Below are positions 42,805-52,271 of a stretch of 64,000 bases of DNA, one piece after another. The notes under the pieces are model-generated. The model ran no database searches, was not told the DNA's origin, and was given only the letters and a program-made list of their open reading frames with translations. Made by a program: the position numbers and the translations under genes. Position 1 is the stretch's first letter; each line of letters begins with the position of its first letter. Source of the stretch: Flavobacterium panici (GTDB lineage Bacteria; Bacteroidota; Bacteroidia; Flavobacteriales; Flavobacteriaceae); the NCBI RefSeq assembly GCF_903819335.1, contig NZ_CAIJDE010000044.1:203003-267002 (forward strand), read 5' to 3'.

Positions 42805-44952
42805 ATGATAGAATTTTTCAAGCATTTTTTACACGAATTTGAATTACCTCTCAGCAATCCAGTATTGATTTTCTCTTTAATACTTTTCATTATTCTGCTG
42901 TCACCTATTTTACTTAAAAAAATAAATATTCCGGGAATTATCGGTTTAATTATTTCGGGCGTTATCATTGGGCCTCACGGGCTTAATATTCTGGCTAAAA
43001 ACTCTGCTGTCGATTTATTTTCGACAATCGGGCTTTTGTACATTATGTTTATTGCGGGTCTGGAATTGGATATGAATGAGTTTAAAGCGAACCGAAATAA
43101 GAGTTTATTATTCGGATTTTTTACGTTTATCCTGCCGCTTTCTATAGGCTTTCCGGTTTGCTTTTATTTACTGCAATACGATTTCAACGCCAGTTTTTTA
43201 ACGGCTAGTATGTTTGCTACACATACTTTAGTAGCATATCCAATTGTGAGTAAACTTGGAATTGCAAAAAATCAGGCAGTTGCCATTACTGTTGGAGGAA
43301 CTATTTTAACAGATACTGCCGTTTTGATCATTCTGGCCGTAATTATGGGCAGCAGTCAGGGAAGTTTAAATCAGGCGTTTTGGATCAAATTAGGTGTTTC
43401 ATTGGCGATTTTCTCTGCCATAATGTTTTTATTGATTCCGAGAATTGCCAAATGGTTTTTCAAAAAACTGGAAAGTGAAAAACACGCCCATTATATTTTT
43501 GTTCTTTCTGTAGTTTTCTTTGCGGCCTTTTTGGCAGAAGTAGCAGGAGTAGAGCCTATTATTGGTGCTTTCGTTGCCGGTTTAGCCTTAAATCCTTTAA
43601 TTCCGCAATCGTCGGCTTTAATGAACAGAATTGAATTTATAGGGAACTCTTTATTTATTCCGTTTTTCTTAATTTCTGTTGGAATGCTGGTTGATATCAG
43701 CGTAATTTTAAGCGGGCCAACTGCTTTAATTGTTGCCGGAACTTTGAGTGTTGTGGCTATTTTTGGAAAATGGATCGCAGCCTTTTTTACACAGGTTGTT
43801 TTTAAATACAGCAAAACCGAAAGACAGCTTATTTTTGGTTTGAGCAGTGCGCACGCCGCTGCAACTCTGGCCGTAATTTTAGTGGGTTTTAAAGCAAAAA
43901 TCCTGGATGAAAATATCTTAAACGGAACTATTATTTTAATTCTGATTACTTGTATTGTGGCTTCTTTTGCAACCGAAAAAGCGGCTAAAAAAATAGCGAT
44001 CTGCGAAGAAGAAATTTCACATGCAGACACAGATAAAGATCAAATTTTAGACGAACATATTTTAATTCCGTTAGCAAAAACTTCGGCAGCAGCCAGTTTA
44101 CTGGATTTTGCACTTTTAATAAAAGATAAAAAATCATCGAATCCAATTACGCTTTTGACTATTGTTCCAAATAACGATCAGGCTGAAAAGAACATTTTAA
44201 AATACCGAAAAGCAGTTGATAAATTTGTAATTCAAGGTTCGGCATCAGAAGTAAAAATAAATACGATTGCAAGAATTGACCACAATCCGGCGAGTGGAAT
44301 TGCAAGAACTTCTAAAGAAATAATGTCGGATATTGTAATTGTGGGCTGGCCAAAGAAAACAGGTTTCCTAGATAAAATTTTTGGAGAAAATGTAGATTCA
44401 ATTATAAACAATGTTGACAAAAGTTTGTTTATCAGCAGATTTCAAAAAACATTTATTGAAGATAAGAGACTGGTATTTATTTGCCCGCCATTTTCAGAAA
44501 GAGGAATTGGATTTCAGCTTTTATTACAAAAAATATGCAGGTTGTCGCAAGAACTAAGTATTCCGATTGTAGTTCATGCCGAATATAAAACGCATCAAAC
44601 CATTCAGCAGATTACTAATAATCTTCGATTGAATGCGAAATTAGGTTTTAAAAGTGTAATGGAATGGGATGATTTTGAATCAATTTCAGATGAGATTCGT
44701 GAAACTGATTTAATTGTTTTCAACTTATCGCGAAAAGGTTCTGTTTCATATCATTCTATCTTTGACAGACTTCCGCAAAAATTCGAAAAATTCTTCAGCA
44801 ATAATAATATCATTCTGGTTTATCCGCAGGACGATCGTAAAATCAGTTCTATGGATGCCTACGAAGATTTTACCGCATCGCCGTTAACCAAAAGTCTGGA
44901 AGCAATTGAACAGATTGGCCGCGGTTTAGGAAGTATTTTGAAGAAGGGTTAG
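42805..44952 (+). CDS. Cation/proton antiporter (CPA2) with C-terminal cytosolic domain
   Basis: A 715-residue protein. The first 400 residues carry about 12 membrane helices with IPGIIGLIISGVIIGPHGLN, LFSTIGLLYIMFIAGLELDM and EPIIGAFVAGLALNPLIP, as in Kef/NhaA-like Na+/K+:H+ antiporters. The C-terminal 300 residues resemble two universal stress-like domains (ILIPLAKTSAAASLLDFALLIK, VFICPPFSERGIGFQLLL). There is no RCK domain. Cation preference is unknown. A 135-nt leader precedes it. Confidence 0.9.
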   Translation: MIEFFKHFLHEFELPLSNPVLIFSLILFIILLSPILLKKINIPGIIGLIISGVIIGPHGLNILAKNSAVDLFSTIGLLYIMFIAGLELDMNEFKANRNKSLLFGFFTFILPLSIGFPVCFYLLQYDFNASFLTASMFATHTLVAYPIVSKLGIAKNQAVAITVGGTILTDTAVLIILAVIMGSSQGSLNQAFWIKLGVSLAIFSAIMFLLIPRIAKWFFKKLESEKHAHYIFVLSVVFFAAFLAEVAGVEPIIGAFVAGLALNPLIPQSSALMNRIEFIGNSLFIPFFLISVGMLVDISVILSGPTALIVAGTLSVVAIFGKWIAAFFTQVVFKYSKTERQLIFGLSSAHAAATLAVILVGFKAKILDENILNGTIILILITCIVASFATEKAAKKIAICEEEISHADTDKDQILDEHILIPLAKTSAAASLLDFALLIKDKKSSNPITLLTIVPNNDQAEKNILKYRKAVDKFVIQGSASEVKINTIARIDHNPASGIARTSKEIMSDIVIVGWPKKTGFLDKIFGENVDSIINNVDKSLFISRFQKTFIEDKRLVFICPPFSERGIGFQLLLQKICRLSQELSIPIVVHAEYKTHQTIQQITNNLRLNAKLGFKSVMEWDDFESISDEIRETDLIVFNLSRKGSVSYHSIFDRLPQKFEKFFSNNNIILVYPQDDRKISSMDAYEDFTASPLTKSLEAIEQIGRGLGSILKKG

Positions 44953-44976
44953 ATTTAAATAATTATAAGCCATTAA

Positions 44977-45720
44977 ATGATACCAAAGTTTCCGTTACTA
45001 GTACTGACATTTTTAACTTTTGCAGCGACTGCACAAAACAAAATGAAAAAAGCCGAAGAACTTATAGATAAAGCAGATCCGGGCTGGACTCTTGTAGAAG
45101 ACTGGATTAAAACAGCAACAAATAAAGTGGAGGTTTTACCGGTTGATGCTGTAAAAGCAAAAGACGCTTTGTACAAAACTCAGGTGACAACCCGCTCGAC
45201 AATGGGAGCAGTTATTTTTAATACTGGAGGAATTTTAATTGATGATGGGTGGATTAGGATTTTAGGTTCCGGAAGTTCAAAATTTAATCGTTCACTGCCA
45301 GATTGGAACAAAGGAAAAACATTTAATGAGTTTGGAGAAACACCTGCTTTTTTATTAATTGCCGATGATGCAATTGGAGGTTTTTATTTTTTAAATGGAG
45401 GAGGATTAGGAACTGATGTTGGGAAAATTTATTATTTTTCTCCTGATAATCTGGAGTTTGAACAGCTTGATATTACCTATTCTGAATTTTTAGGATTTTG
45501 TTTTAGCAATAATTTGGATAAGTTTTATGAAGGCAACAGATGGAATGGATGGAGAACAGAAGTGTCTAAATTAAAAGGCGACGAAGTGTTCAATTTTTAT
45601 CCATTTTTATGGACTGCCGAAGGAAGTGATATTAATAAAAACTCACGAAAAATAATTCCGGTTCAGGAACAATACAGTCTGAATTTAGATTTACGAAAAC
45701 AGCTTGGGTTTGATAAATAA
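44977..45720 (+). CDS. DUF2625 family protein
   Basis: A 247-residue protein with a signal-peptide-like start (MIPKFPLLVLTFLTFAATAQ). The rest matches the DUF2625 pattern: ELIDKADPGWTLVEDWIKTA, GAVIFNTGGILIDDGWIRILGSGS, GGFYFLNGGGLG, and FYEGNRWNGWRTEVSKLKGDEV. The function is unknown. It is 24 nt after the antiporter gene and probably co-transcribed. Confidence 0.75.
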   Translation: MIPKFPLLVLTFLTFAATAQNKMKKAEELIDKADPGWTLVEDWIKTATNKVEVLPVDAVKAKDALYKTQVTTRSTMGAVIFNTGGILIDDGWIRILGSGSSKFNRSLPDWNKGKTFNEFGETPAFLLIADDAIGGFYFLNGGGLGTDVGKIYYFSPDNLEFEQLDITYSEFLGFCFSNNLDKFYEGNRWNGWRTEVSKLKGDEVFNFYPFLWTAEGSDINKNSRKIIPVQEQYSLNLDLRKQLGFDK

Positions 45721-45738
45721 TTTCAAAAAACAATAAAA

Positions 45739-46101
45739 ATGAACCACAATATAAAATCAATCCGACCATTTATTGGCGCTAAAGATTTTGAAGTTTCGAG
45801 AAGTTTTTATCACGATTTAGGATTTGAAGAAGTAGTTTTAGAATCTAATTTTTCGGTTTTTAAATCAGGTGAAACTGCCTTTTATCTCCAAGATTATTAT
45901 GATAAAAACTGGATTGAAAACACAATGATTTTTATTGAAGTTGATGACGCAGATCGTTATTATAAGGAACTTTTAGCCTTAAACTTAACTGAAAAATACG
46001 GCGTAAAACTAACACCAACCCGCCATTTAGAATGGGGAAGTGAATGTTTTCTGCATGATCCGTCTGGGGTATTGTGGCATTTCGGAACATTTAAAAAATA
46101 A
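45739..46101 (+). CDS. VOC (glyoxalase/bleomycin-resistance) family protein
   Basis: A 120-residue protein. RPFIGAKDFEVSRSFYHDLGFEEV, the central AFYLQDYYDKNW and SECFLHDPSGVLWHFGTF form the beta-alpha-beta-beta-beta pattern of single-domain VOC proteins. The metal ligands cannot be assigned safely. The substrate is unknown. Confidence 0.85.
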   Translation: MNHNIKSIRPFIGAKDFEVSRSFYHDLGFEEVVLESNFSVFKSGETAFYLQDYYDKNWIENTMIFIEVDDADRYYKELLALNLTEKYGVKLTPTRHLEWGSECFLHDPSGVLWHFGTFKK

Positions 46102-46102
46102 G

Positions 46103-46172
46103 GTTGCCACGAATTACACGAATTTGCACTAATTTTTATTTTTAATTCGTGGAAATTCGTGTAATTAGTGGC
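46103..46172. repeat. Inverted-repeat element (gccacgaatt family)
   Basis: TTGCCACGAATTACACGAAT on the left is answered by ATTCGTGTAATTAGTGGCAA on the right with one change. It lies between convergent genes and may act as a terminator. Confidence 0.8.
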
Positions 46173-46179
46173 AAAAAAA

Positions 46180-46860
46180 TCACAACTCAAAATCCTTCAA
46201 CAGTATTGTATTTTCTTCTCTCTGATACCAATCATTAAATACTAATTCCAGTTTATCAGGTGTGAATTCTCCGAAATTATAATCCCGAAATTGCTCAACA
46301 ACTTCAATTAATTTTTCAGGATTTTGAAGCTTTTCTGTAAAACGCATTACAGTAGAATGCGCTGTAGCAATTGAATATCGGCTGTCGATACTTTGTTCTA
46401 AAGTTGAATTTCTAAAATTCTCCCGAAGTTTATTTCTTAAAGTATTCAAAGTTTCATCCGAAGGAAATCCCTGAATCATTATTGCAGAATTTGAAGCCGT
46501 AACACCGCGAAATTCAATTTTGATTTTGCTCAAATCTTCTAAGCTTTTTTCAATGATTTTGATATAATCCTCAACATGAATTTTATTCAGATTAAAACCT
46601 TCATAACATGAAATAATCGACATTACTGTAATATGAATATCAGAATCAGGATAATAATATTGGTTAGGTTCAATTGCTTTTAATTCATTTAAAAACAGCT
46701 GAATATTGCTTTTTATTTTTTCGTTGGGGCGGAGGAGAAGCGTAATGCCAAATCGGGAATCTGAAGGATCATTTATTTTAGAATCTAAGCTGTAATTTTG
46801 CTTTAAAATGGATTCAGAAGAAGTTTTATAAAGCTGATTGTAATGTTCTGTTAAATCCAT
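46180..46860 (-). CDS. 2H phosphoesterase superfamily protein
   Basis: A 226-residue protein with two HxT motifs: IHITVMSI (about residue 77) and AHSTVMRF (about 170). These are the hallmark of 2H phosphoesterases (LigT, CPDase, 2'-5' RNA ligase group), which act on 2',3'-cyclic phosphates or 2'-5' bonds. Database entries for such proteins are often named mutarotase. The substrate here is not known. It is not linked to the RNA repair island. Confidence 0.8.
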   Translation of the reverse strand: MDLTEHYNQLYKTSSESILKQNYSLDSKINDPSDSRFGITLLLRPNEKIKSNIQLFLNELKAIEPNQYYYPDSDIHITVMSIISCYEGFNLNKIHVEDYIKIIEKSLEDLSKIKIEFRGVTASNSAIMIQGFPSDETLNTLRNKLRENFRNSTLEQSIDSRYSIATAHSTVMRFTEKLQNPEKLIEVVEQFRDYNFGEFTPDKLELVFNDWYQREENTILLKDFEL

Positions 46861-46865
46861 TTTGG

Positions 46866-47234
46866 TTATTTCTTTTTCGCTTTTTCCAGATTTTGCTTTA
46901 CTCTAAATTTTACAATTTTAGTAATTAAATCGTACGGCATTTTTTCTTTTAAAGGAAATTGAACAGAACCTTTTCCTGATTTATATTTAGAAAGTTCTTC
47001 GGCAAAAGCTTCGTGACCGCTTGGCAAAGCATACAATCCGATATGATTTTTAAAAGCCGCGAAATAAACCACAATTCCGTTTTGCTCAAAAGCTGGCATC
47101 GAATAACTGATTTTTTCTTTGGCATCGGGCGCTGCTTTCTGAATCGTCATTCTAACTTTCTCTAAAATTTCCTGAACATCATTAGGGAATCCGCCAATGT
47201 ATTCGTCGATATTTTCGGGTTTCTTAGTTTCCAT
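46866..47234 (-). CDS. DUF1801 domain protein (YdhG-like)
   Basis: A 122-residue protein with KISYSMPAFEQNGIVVYFAAFKNHIGLYALPSG, the core of DUF1801 proteins. Some relatives are named iron chaperones, without strong proof. It is one of three DUF1801 genes in the window (others 53501 and 61469). It is 5 nt before the 2H phosphoesterase gene, so they are likely co-transcribed. Confidence 0.85.
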   Translation of the reverse strand: METKKPENIDEYIGGFPNDVQEILEKVRMTIQKAAPDAKEKISYSMPAFEQNGIVVYFAAFKNHIGLYALPSGHEAFAEELSKYKSGKGSVQFPLKEKMPYDLITKIVKFRVKQNLEKAKKK

Positions 47235-47388
47235 TTTTAGCGAAGTTTATTTTTAAGTTTATTTTTTTGAATCTCGCAAAGTCGCGAAGGCGCAAAGTTT
47301 TTTTAGCTTGGCGTTCTTAAGGCAAAGCCTCTAATACTTTAAAAACTTTGCGAAAAATCTTTGCGCTCTTTGCGTTAAAAATCGCATT

Positions 47389-47856
47389 TTATGCTAATCC
47401 TTTTGGGAATCTGTCTAAAACTAAATTTAGCTGCAATTGATGTTCCAGATACGCTTTTGCTCCGGCTAAAACTAACGTAAAACCTTCGGTAGAATTGCGA
47501 ACCTGATCGATAATTTTATCTGAATCTCCCTTTAAACCTGAATTTGTTATGCTTACAAAAGTTTCATTTTCGTTTAACGGCGTAAAAATCCATTCTACCA
47601 AAGTCGTTTCATCAGGATTTCCCCATTCAATAACAATCTTTTTATTTTCCTGTAAAACTAATGTCGTAACCGAAAGCGAAAAACCATACATTTCCCAAGT
47701 CCATTCCGTTTTGTTACCTTCTTCTAATTTTCCGGAACCTTTTGTAAACCAAAATTTACTGGTAATTTCCGGATCAATAAAAGCCTGAAAAACTTCTGAA
47801 ACAGGTTTTCTAATCAGCATTTCGGCTTTTGCGAATTTGTTGTTTTCTGGTTTCAT
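47389..47856 (-). CDS. SRPBCC/AHSA1-type protein
   Basis: A 155-residue protein with the AHSA1 pattern: RKPVSEVFQAFIDPEITSKFWFTKGSGKL, WEMYGFSLSVTTLVL, WGNPDETTLVEWIFTPLNENETFVSI. The fold makes a deep hydrophobic cavity. The ligand is unknown. Confidence 0.85.
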   Translation of the reverse strand: MKPENNKFAKAEMLIRKPVSEVFQAFIDPEITSKFWFTKGSGKLEEGNKTEWTWEMYGFSLSVTTLVLQENKKIVIEWGNPDETTLVEWIFTPLNENETFVSITNSGLKGDSDKIIDQVRNSTEGFTLVLAGAKAYLEHQLQLNLVLDRFPKGLA

Positions 47857-47940
47857 GATTGATAAGTAAAATGTGAGAGATGAAAATGAGTTGATTTTTG
47901 GACTTCTAATTTAAGAAAGAAATTCCAAAAAAGGGAATAA

Positions 47941-47976
47941 AAAAATCCACACAAGCTTTTTAACTCATGTGGATTA
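47941..47976 (-). terminator. Terminator of the deacetylase gene
   Basis: ATCCACA (47945-47951) pairs with TGTGGAT (47968-47974); on the minus strand a T-run follows. Confidence 0.75.
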
Positions 47977-48022
47977 TAATTTTATGTGTGAGAAGAAAAA
48001 TTCCAAATTCCAAATCTGCAAT

Positions 48023-48973
48023 TTACTCTCTGATGGTAGTTTTATCATGAAGCGCAATCTCTGCAATTTCGTCTTTACGTTTAAAACTCACACCTTGATG
48101 CTGCTGCATATATTTTATAAGGTCACTTGTCGCTTTTACCATTTGCGGAGTTCCGCCAATACGATCATGAAAACTAATTGACATTTGTCGGCGTTGTGTT
48201 TCGCTTTCGGCGTATAATTGGTCAAATTCCATTTTGGCTTGCTGTAAAAATTGATCTGCCGAAAAGTTTTTCCCTTCAATCAAAACAATATCATTGCATC
48301 GAATAGTATACGGAACAACTGCAAAATCTTTATTTTTTACCTGAATAATAAAAGGTTCATCCCGACTAAGATCGTCAATATGATATTTGAATCCCAATTC
48401 CTGCAGAATCTCAAGCGTATTTTGTCCTCGGCGTAACCAGTTTGCATTATAACCAACAGGAGTAAAACCGGTAACTTTTTTTATGGCGTCGACACCATCT
48501 TTTATAAACTTTTTTTCTTCGTCATAAGGCATCGTGTATTGTGTGCTCCAGCTCATTCCGTGTGCAGCGGCTTCGTGGCCTCTTTGTACAATTTCTTTGG
48601 CTAATTCAGGATTTTTTAAAACCGCAGTTCCAACCATGTGCGACGTTACTTTTACACCTAGTTTATCCCAATTGTCCAGCATACGAGGAACGCCTTCTTT
48701 ATATCCATATTCGTACCAGGTTGCGGCAGGAAGATCAATAAAGCCTTTTTGTATATTTTGAGGAAATGGACTTTCGGCATTTTGCGGTTGTCCTCCGGCT
48801 TCAAATTGCATCGAAATCGAAACCACTAATCTTGAACCGTCTGCCCATTTTGTTTTTTGCGGAGAGAAAATTGGAGCATTTTTTGAAACTTCTGAAAAAG
48901 CTTCTATAGGATTTATCATTCCAACCATTCCTATTATTCCCGTTTGTTTAATAAAATTTCTTCTAGAACTCAT
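48023..48973 (-). CDS. Polysaccharide deacetylase-like protein with Tat-type signal
   Basis: A 316-residue protein starting MSSRRNFIKQTGIIGMVGM, a twin-arginine-like signal. The NodB-type pattern is partial: LVVSISMQFEAGGQ, VTSHMVGTAVLKNPELAKEIVQRGHEAAAHGMSW, and ISFHDRIGG. The expected first Asp is replaced in VSISMQFE, as in allantoinase-like (PuuE) members. It may be a metal-dependent amidohydrolase of small molecules rather than a chitin deacetylase. It is 5 nt after the DoxX-like gene, in the same operon. Confidence 0.8.
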   Translation of the reverse strand: MSSRRNFIKQTGIIGMVGMINPIEAFSEVSKNAPIFSPQKTKWADGSRLVVSISMQFEAGGQPQNAESPFPQNIQKGFIDLPAATWYEYGYKEGVPRMLDNWDKLGVKVTSHMVGTAVLKNPELAKEIVQRGHEAAAHGMSWSTQYTMPYDEEKKFIKDGVDAIKKVTGFTPVGYNANWLRRGQNTLEILQELGFKYHIDDLSRDEPFIIQVKNKDFAVVPYTIRCNDIVLIEGKNFSADQFLQQAKMEFDQLYAESETQRRQMSISFHDRIGGTPQMVKATSDLIKYMQQHQGVSFKRKDEIAEIALHDKTTIRE

Positions 48974-48978
48974 ACTAT

Positions 48979-49371
48979 TTATTTTTTAATTAAGGTATCA
49001 ATAGCCCAGCTATTATAAGCTGCAAAATGCAATAGCAAAGCAAAAAAAGCAATGTGAATTAATTGTGATGGAACGGCTTCCCAGTTCTCAATCATCGAAG
49101 TACCAAACAATAAGACCAGCATAACAACAGCTCCGGCAATTAAAGCTGGTTTGGTAAACAAGCCTAATAACAACAAAAGACCAATGGTAAATTCGGCTAT
49201 TGGTAAAATATAACTAAACGGTGTTACAAGGATTTTTGGCAGCATTGAATTTTCAAAAGTGCCAACCATCCAATTACTGAAAGTTGTAAGTTTTGGCAGT
49301 CGGACTAATCCGTGGCCAAACATGCTGATTGCAATTGCAAGACGTAATAATAAAAAAGAGGTTGTTTCCAT
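48979..49371 (-). CDS. DoxX family membrane protein
   Basis: A 130-residue protein with four membrane helices. LLRLAIAISMFGHGLVRLPKL and SYILPIAEFTIGLLLLLGLFTKPALIAGAVVMLVLLFGTS are typical of DoxX/DoxD proteins. ATG 49371 fits the family start. Its gene is divergent from an AraC regulator gene that may control it. Confidence 0.85.
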   Translation of the reverse strand: METTSFLLLRLAIAISMFGHGLVRLPKLTTFSNWMVGTFENSMLPKILVTPFSYILPIAEFTIGLLLLLGLFTKPALIAGAVVMLVLLFGTSMIENWEAVPSQLIHIAFFALLLHFAAYNSWAIDTLIKK

Positions 49372-49418
49372 ATTAAGTGATTTTATACTACAAAGTTGCG
49401 GATAACAGCTTTTTAAAA

Positions 49419-49451
49419 TTTGTACAATCATTGGAATAATTTGTACTTTTG
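49419..49451 (+). promoter_or_regulatory. Promoter of AraC gene; near-leaderless
   Basis: TTTG (49419-49422) and TACTTTTG (49444-49451) are separated by 21 nt. The start codon at 49456 is only 5 nt after the -7 box, so the mRNA is probably leaderless. Confidence 0.6.
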
Positions 49452-49455
49452 CGAG

Positions 49456-50292
49456 ATGGAAATTAGAAATTTATACCATCCTTTTGAACTTCAGTTTTTA
49501 GAAGTTTTAGAATATGAAGCGAAAGAACGTAAAAATACTTTTTTTGAAATGGTTTTTGTTCTCGAAGGAAAAGGAACTCAAATTATAAACGATCATCGAT
49601 GGCCTTACAGCAGCGATAAGTTTTTTTTAATCTTTCCGCAAGATACACATAGTTTTGAAGTTACAGAGAAAACGAAATTTTTCTTTATACGATTTCACGA
49701 CAGTTATCTTAAAACACAAAGCAGCGACTGGATCCAAAAACTTGAATTTATTTTTCACAATCACAACCACAGGCCAGGCTGTATTTTAAAAACAGTAACA
49801 GACAAACCTTTGGTAAGGGCAATGATTGAAGCACTTATTAGAGAAGAAAGTACTAATTTTCCGCAGCAGCAGGAAGTAATTAAGCAAATTCTAAATACAA
49901 TTATTACAATTGCAGCCAGAAATATATCGCTTATTGCGCCTTTAAACCTTAATCAAAACAACGTAGTTCCCAGTTTGGATTTATTGAATTATGTACATCA
50001 GAATATTTATCAGCCGGAACAATTAAAAGCGTCGAATATGGCGGCAGCATTTAATGTTTCATCAACTTACATCAGCGAATATTTTAAAACCAAAACAGGG
50101 CAGAGTATTCAGGAATACACAATGGCTTACAAAGTAAAATTAATCGAAACGAGATTAAAATTTACCAATATGCAGATTAATGAAATTGTGTATGAATTTG
50201 GTTTTAGCGATGCAAGTCACCTGAATCGCTTGTTTAAAAAACATACGGGATTGAATCCAAGTGACTATAAAAAGCAGTTTAAAAGAGTTTAA
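49456..50292 (+). CDS. AraC-family transcriptional regulator
   Basis: A 278-residue protein. The N-terminal part (FFEMVFVLEGKGTQIINDHRWPYSSDKFFLIFPQDTHSF) is a cupin-like sensor. The C-terminal domain contains MAAAFNVSSTYISEYFKTKTGQSIQEY and EIVYEFGFSDASHLNRLFKKHTGLNPSDYK, the two HTH motifs. It is divergent from the DoxX-deacetylase operon, so it may control it. ATG 49456 is favoured by the promoter position. Confidence 0.9.
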   Translation: MEIRNLYHPFELQFLEVLEYEAKERKNTFFEMVFVLEGKGTQIINDHRWPYSSDKFFLIFPQDTHSFEVTEKTKFFFIRFHDSYLKTQSSDWIQKLEFIFHNHNHRPGCILKTVTDKPLVRAMIEALIREESTNFPQQQEVIKQILNTIITIAARNISLIAPLNLNQNNVVPSLDLLNYVHQNIYQPEQLKASNMAAAFNVSSTYISEYFKTKTGQSIQEYTMAYKVKLIETRLKFTNMQINEIVYEFGFSDASHLNRLFKKHTGLNPSDYKKQFKRV

Positions 50293-50310
50293 TTGAAGGT
50301 AAATCTAAAT

Positions 50311-50892
50311 TTAAACTTTGTCTTTTTCAATCCATTTTCCAACCGTTGGCGGAGTGTAATTTTTCATTTGGTTTAATAAATCGTCAATATCATCGCTTAC
50401 CAAAAGCATTTTTTGATTGGCTTCTTTCAATAAACCCTTTTCACTCATGGTTTGAAGTAATTCTAAAAGCGAATCATAAAATCCGTTGATGTTTAAAATT
50501 GCGATAGGTTTTTTATGTAAGCCTAATTGCGCCCAAGTCAGCATTTCAAAAAGCTCTTCAAGAGTTCCAAAACCACCCGGAAGCGCAATTACACCGTCGC
50601 ATAAATCATTCATTTTGGTTTTGCGCTCGTGCATGCTTTCTACCAAAATCAATTCGGTTAAACCTTGATGTGCAATTTCTTTTGATCTTAAAAAATTTGG
50701 AAGAACTCCAATTACAGTTCCGTTTTCGCTCAAAGCTCCATCTGCAACAGCGCCCATTAAACCCACATTTGCTCCGCCATAAACCAAACCAATATTTTGT
50801 TTGGCTAAAGTCTTCCCCAATAATTCGGCTTGTTCTTTATATATTTCTTCGGTACCAAAACTAGATCCGCAGAAAACAGTTATTTTTTTCAT
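50311..50892 (-). CDS. LOG family protein
   Basis: A 193-residue protein with KITVFCGSSFG, LVYGGANVGLMGAVADGAL and ALPGGFGTLEELFEMLTW (the PGGxGTxxE motif). LOG proteins cleave the ribose phosphate from cytokinin-type nucleotides or AMP. In bacteria without plant links, the role is usually nucleotide turnover. Confidence 0.93.
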   Translation of the reverse strand: MKKITVFCGSSFGTEEIYKEQAELLGKTLAKQNIGLVYGGANVGLMGAVADGALSENGTVIGVLPNFLRSKEIAHQGLTELILVESMHERKTKMNDLCDGVIALPGGFGTLEELFEMLTWAQLGLHKKPIAILNINGFYDSLLELLQTMSEKGLLKEANQKMLLVSDDIDDLLNQMKNYTPPTVGKWIEKDKV

Positions 50893-50945
50893 TTTTTATA
50901 ATGTTATTTTATAGCGTTTTTATAGTTTGTTTTTTGTACATAAAG

Positions 50946-51053
50946 TTTGTCATTTCGACTGAAAGGAGAAATCGCACTCGTAAATCGACAAAGATTGGCG
51001 ATTCTCGTTGCGGAATTACTTGTGCGATTTCTCCTTTCAGTCGAAATGACAAA
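50946..51053. repeat. Inverted-repeat element (gtcatttcg family)
   Basis: The 32-nt arms at 50946-50977 and 51022-51053 (left TTTGTCATTTCGACTGAAAG) are perfect complements. It is the strongest copy of this family in the window. Confidence 0.85.
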
Positions 51054-51093
51054 ACCTCTGCGTAAACCCGTTTCAATCCGTAAAATCCGTGTG

Positions 51094-51113
51094 CCATCCA
51101 TCCATCCATCCAT
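51094..51113. repeat. CCAT tetranucleotide repeat (5 copies)
   Basis: Five tandem CCAT units lie 8 nt past the stop of the lactonase gene. Such repeats can slip during replication. It lies outside the gene, so the effect is probably small. Confidence 0.8.
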
Positions 51114-51120
51114 CAAGCAA

Positions 51121-52245
51121 TCAAATTCTTCTAATCTGCACACAAGAAACGTTTTCCATTTTAATTTCTTTTCCAGTTTTCTTCAATAATCCGGTTTTAG
51201 GATTTCTTCTAAAAACGATAATATTTCCAGAAATAACATTTGTAGCAACTAAGAATTTTCCGGTTTCATCAATGGCAAAAACTCTTGGATGTTTTCCTAA
51301 AGTCGATTGATAACCAATGTTTTTCAATAATCCATTTTCATCAATAGAAAAAATGGCAATGTTATTTTCCTTTCCGCGATTTGTGGCGTATAGAAACTTT
51401 CCGTCTGGTGAAATATGAATGTCAGAACTCTCAAAACCTTCTTTTATTTTATCAGGATGTGTCGCAATACGCTGAATTTTATTTAAAGTTCCGTTTTCAT
51501 AATTATAAACACTTATTTGCCCCGCCATTTCTTCAATACAATACCCAAATTTTTGATTTGGATGAAAAGTAAAATGTCTTGGTCCGGCTTCTAAATCCGT
51601 TTTTGCAAATGGAGTTTGAGCTTCAGTTAAAGGCTGTTTTTTATTTTCATCAAAAGCATAACTGCGAATTTTATCGGCACCTAAATCAGGTAAAAATAAA
51701 TAATCGAATTGAGGTGAAAATATGGCCGAATGAATATGAGATCTTGTTTGTCTTTCCTTATGTGTACTTCCATCCATATATTGAAAATTCTGCGCTATAG
51801 AATCAATTTTTCCGTTTTCCAGAATTGGGAAAACCGAAACACTTCCTTCTGTATAATTTGCATTTGCAACCCATTTTCCGCTTTTGTGAACCGTAACATA
51901 AACCGGATTTTCACCGCCGCTTCTCTGGCTGTTTAAAAAAGTCAGACTTTTATTTTCTGGATTAAATTCAAAACTACTTATGCTTCCGGCATTTGGCGTT
52001 TTGGTATCCGTGCAGGCATAAACATATTTTCCATTTGGCGAAACAGTCAAATACGAAGGATTTATAATGTCTTTTGCTGAGGCTATTTTTGAAAGTTTTC
52101 CGTTTAAAGTATCTAATTGATAAACCTGAATCGCTTCTGCCGTTTTATCTCGATTGTATGATCCTAAAAACACATAAGTATTTTGAGAAAACATACTGCA
52201 TGTTATCAGAAATACAATCGTTAGGAAGTTTATTTTTTGTTTCAT
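51121..52245 (-). CDS. Lactonase family beta-propeller protein (Pgl-like)
   Basis: A 374-residue protein with a signal peptide (MKQKINFLTIVFLITCSMFSQ). Repeated blades such as NPSYLTVSPNGKYVYACTD, NPVYVTVHKSGKWVANANY and DIHISPDGKFLYATNRG are typical of 6-phosphogluconolactonase/muconate cycloisomerase-like seven-blade propellers. The signal peptide implies an extracytoplasmic lactone substrate rather than 6-phosphogluconolactone. No pathway neighbours give the substrate. Confidence 0.87.
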   Translation of the reverse strand: MKQKINFLTIVFLITCSMFSQNTYVFLGSYNRDKTAEAIQVYQLDTLNGKLSKIASAKDIINPSYLTVSPNGKYVYACTDTKTPNAGSISSFEFNPENKSLTFLNSQRSGGENPVYVTVHKSGKWVANANYTEGSVSVFPILENGKIDSIAQNFQYMDGSTHKERQTRSHIHSAIFSPQFDYLFLPDLGADKIRSYAFDENKKQPLTEAQTPFAKTDLEAGPRHFTFHPNQKFGYCIEEMAGQISVYNYENGTLNKIQRIATHPDKIKEGFESSDIHISPDGKFLYATNRGKENNIAIFSIDENGLLKNIGYQSTLGKHPRVFAIDETGKFLVATNVISGNIIVFRRNPKTGLLKKTGKEIKMENVSCVQIRRI

Positions 52246-52271
52246 TTTTTTGTGTCAGGTTTTTCAAGTTT

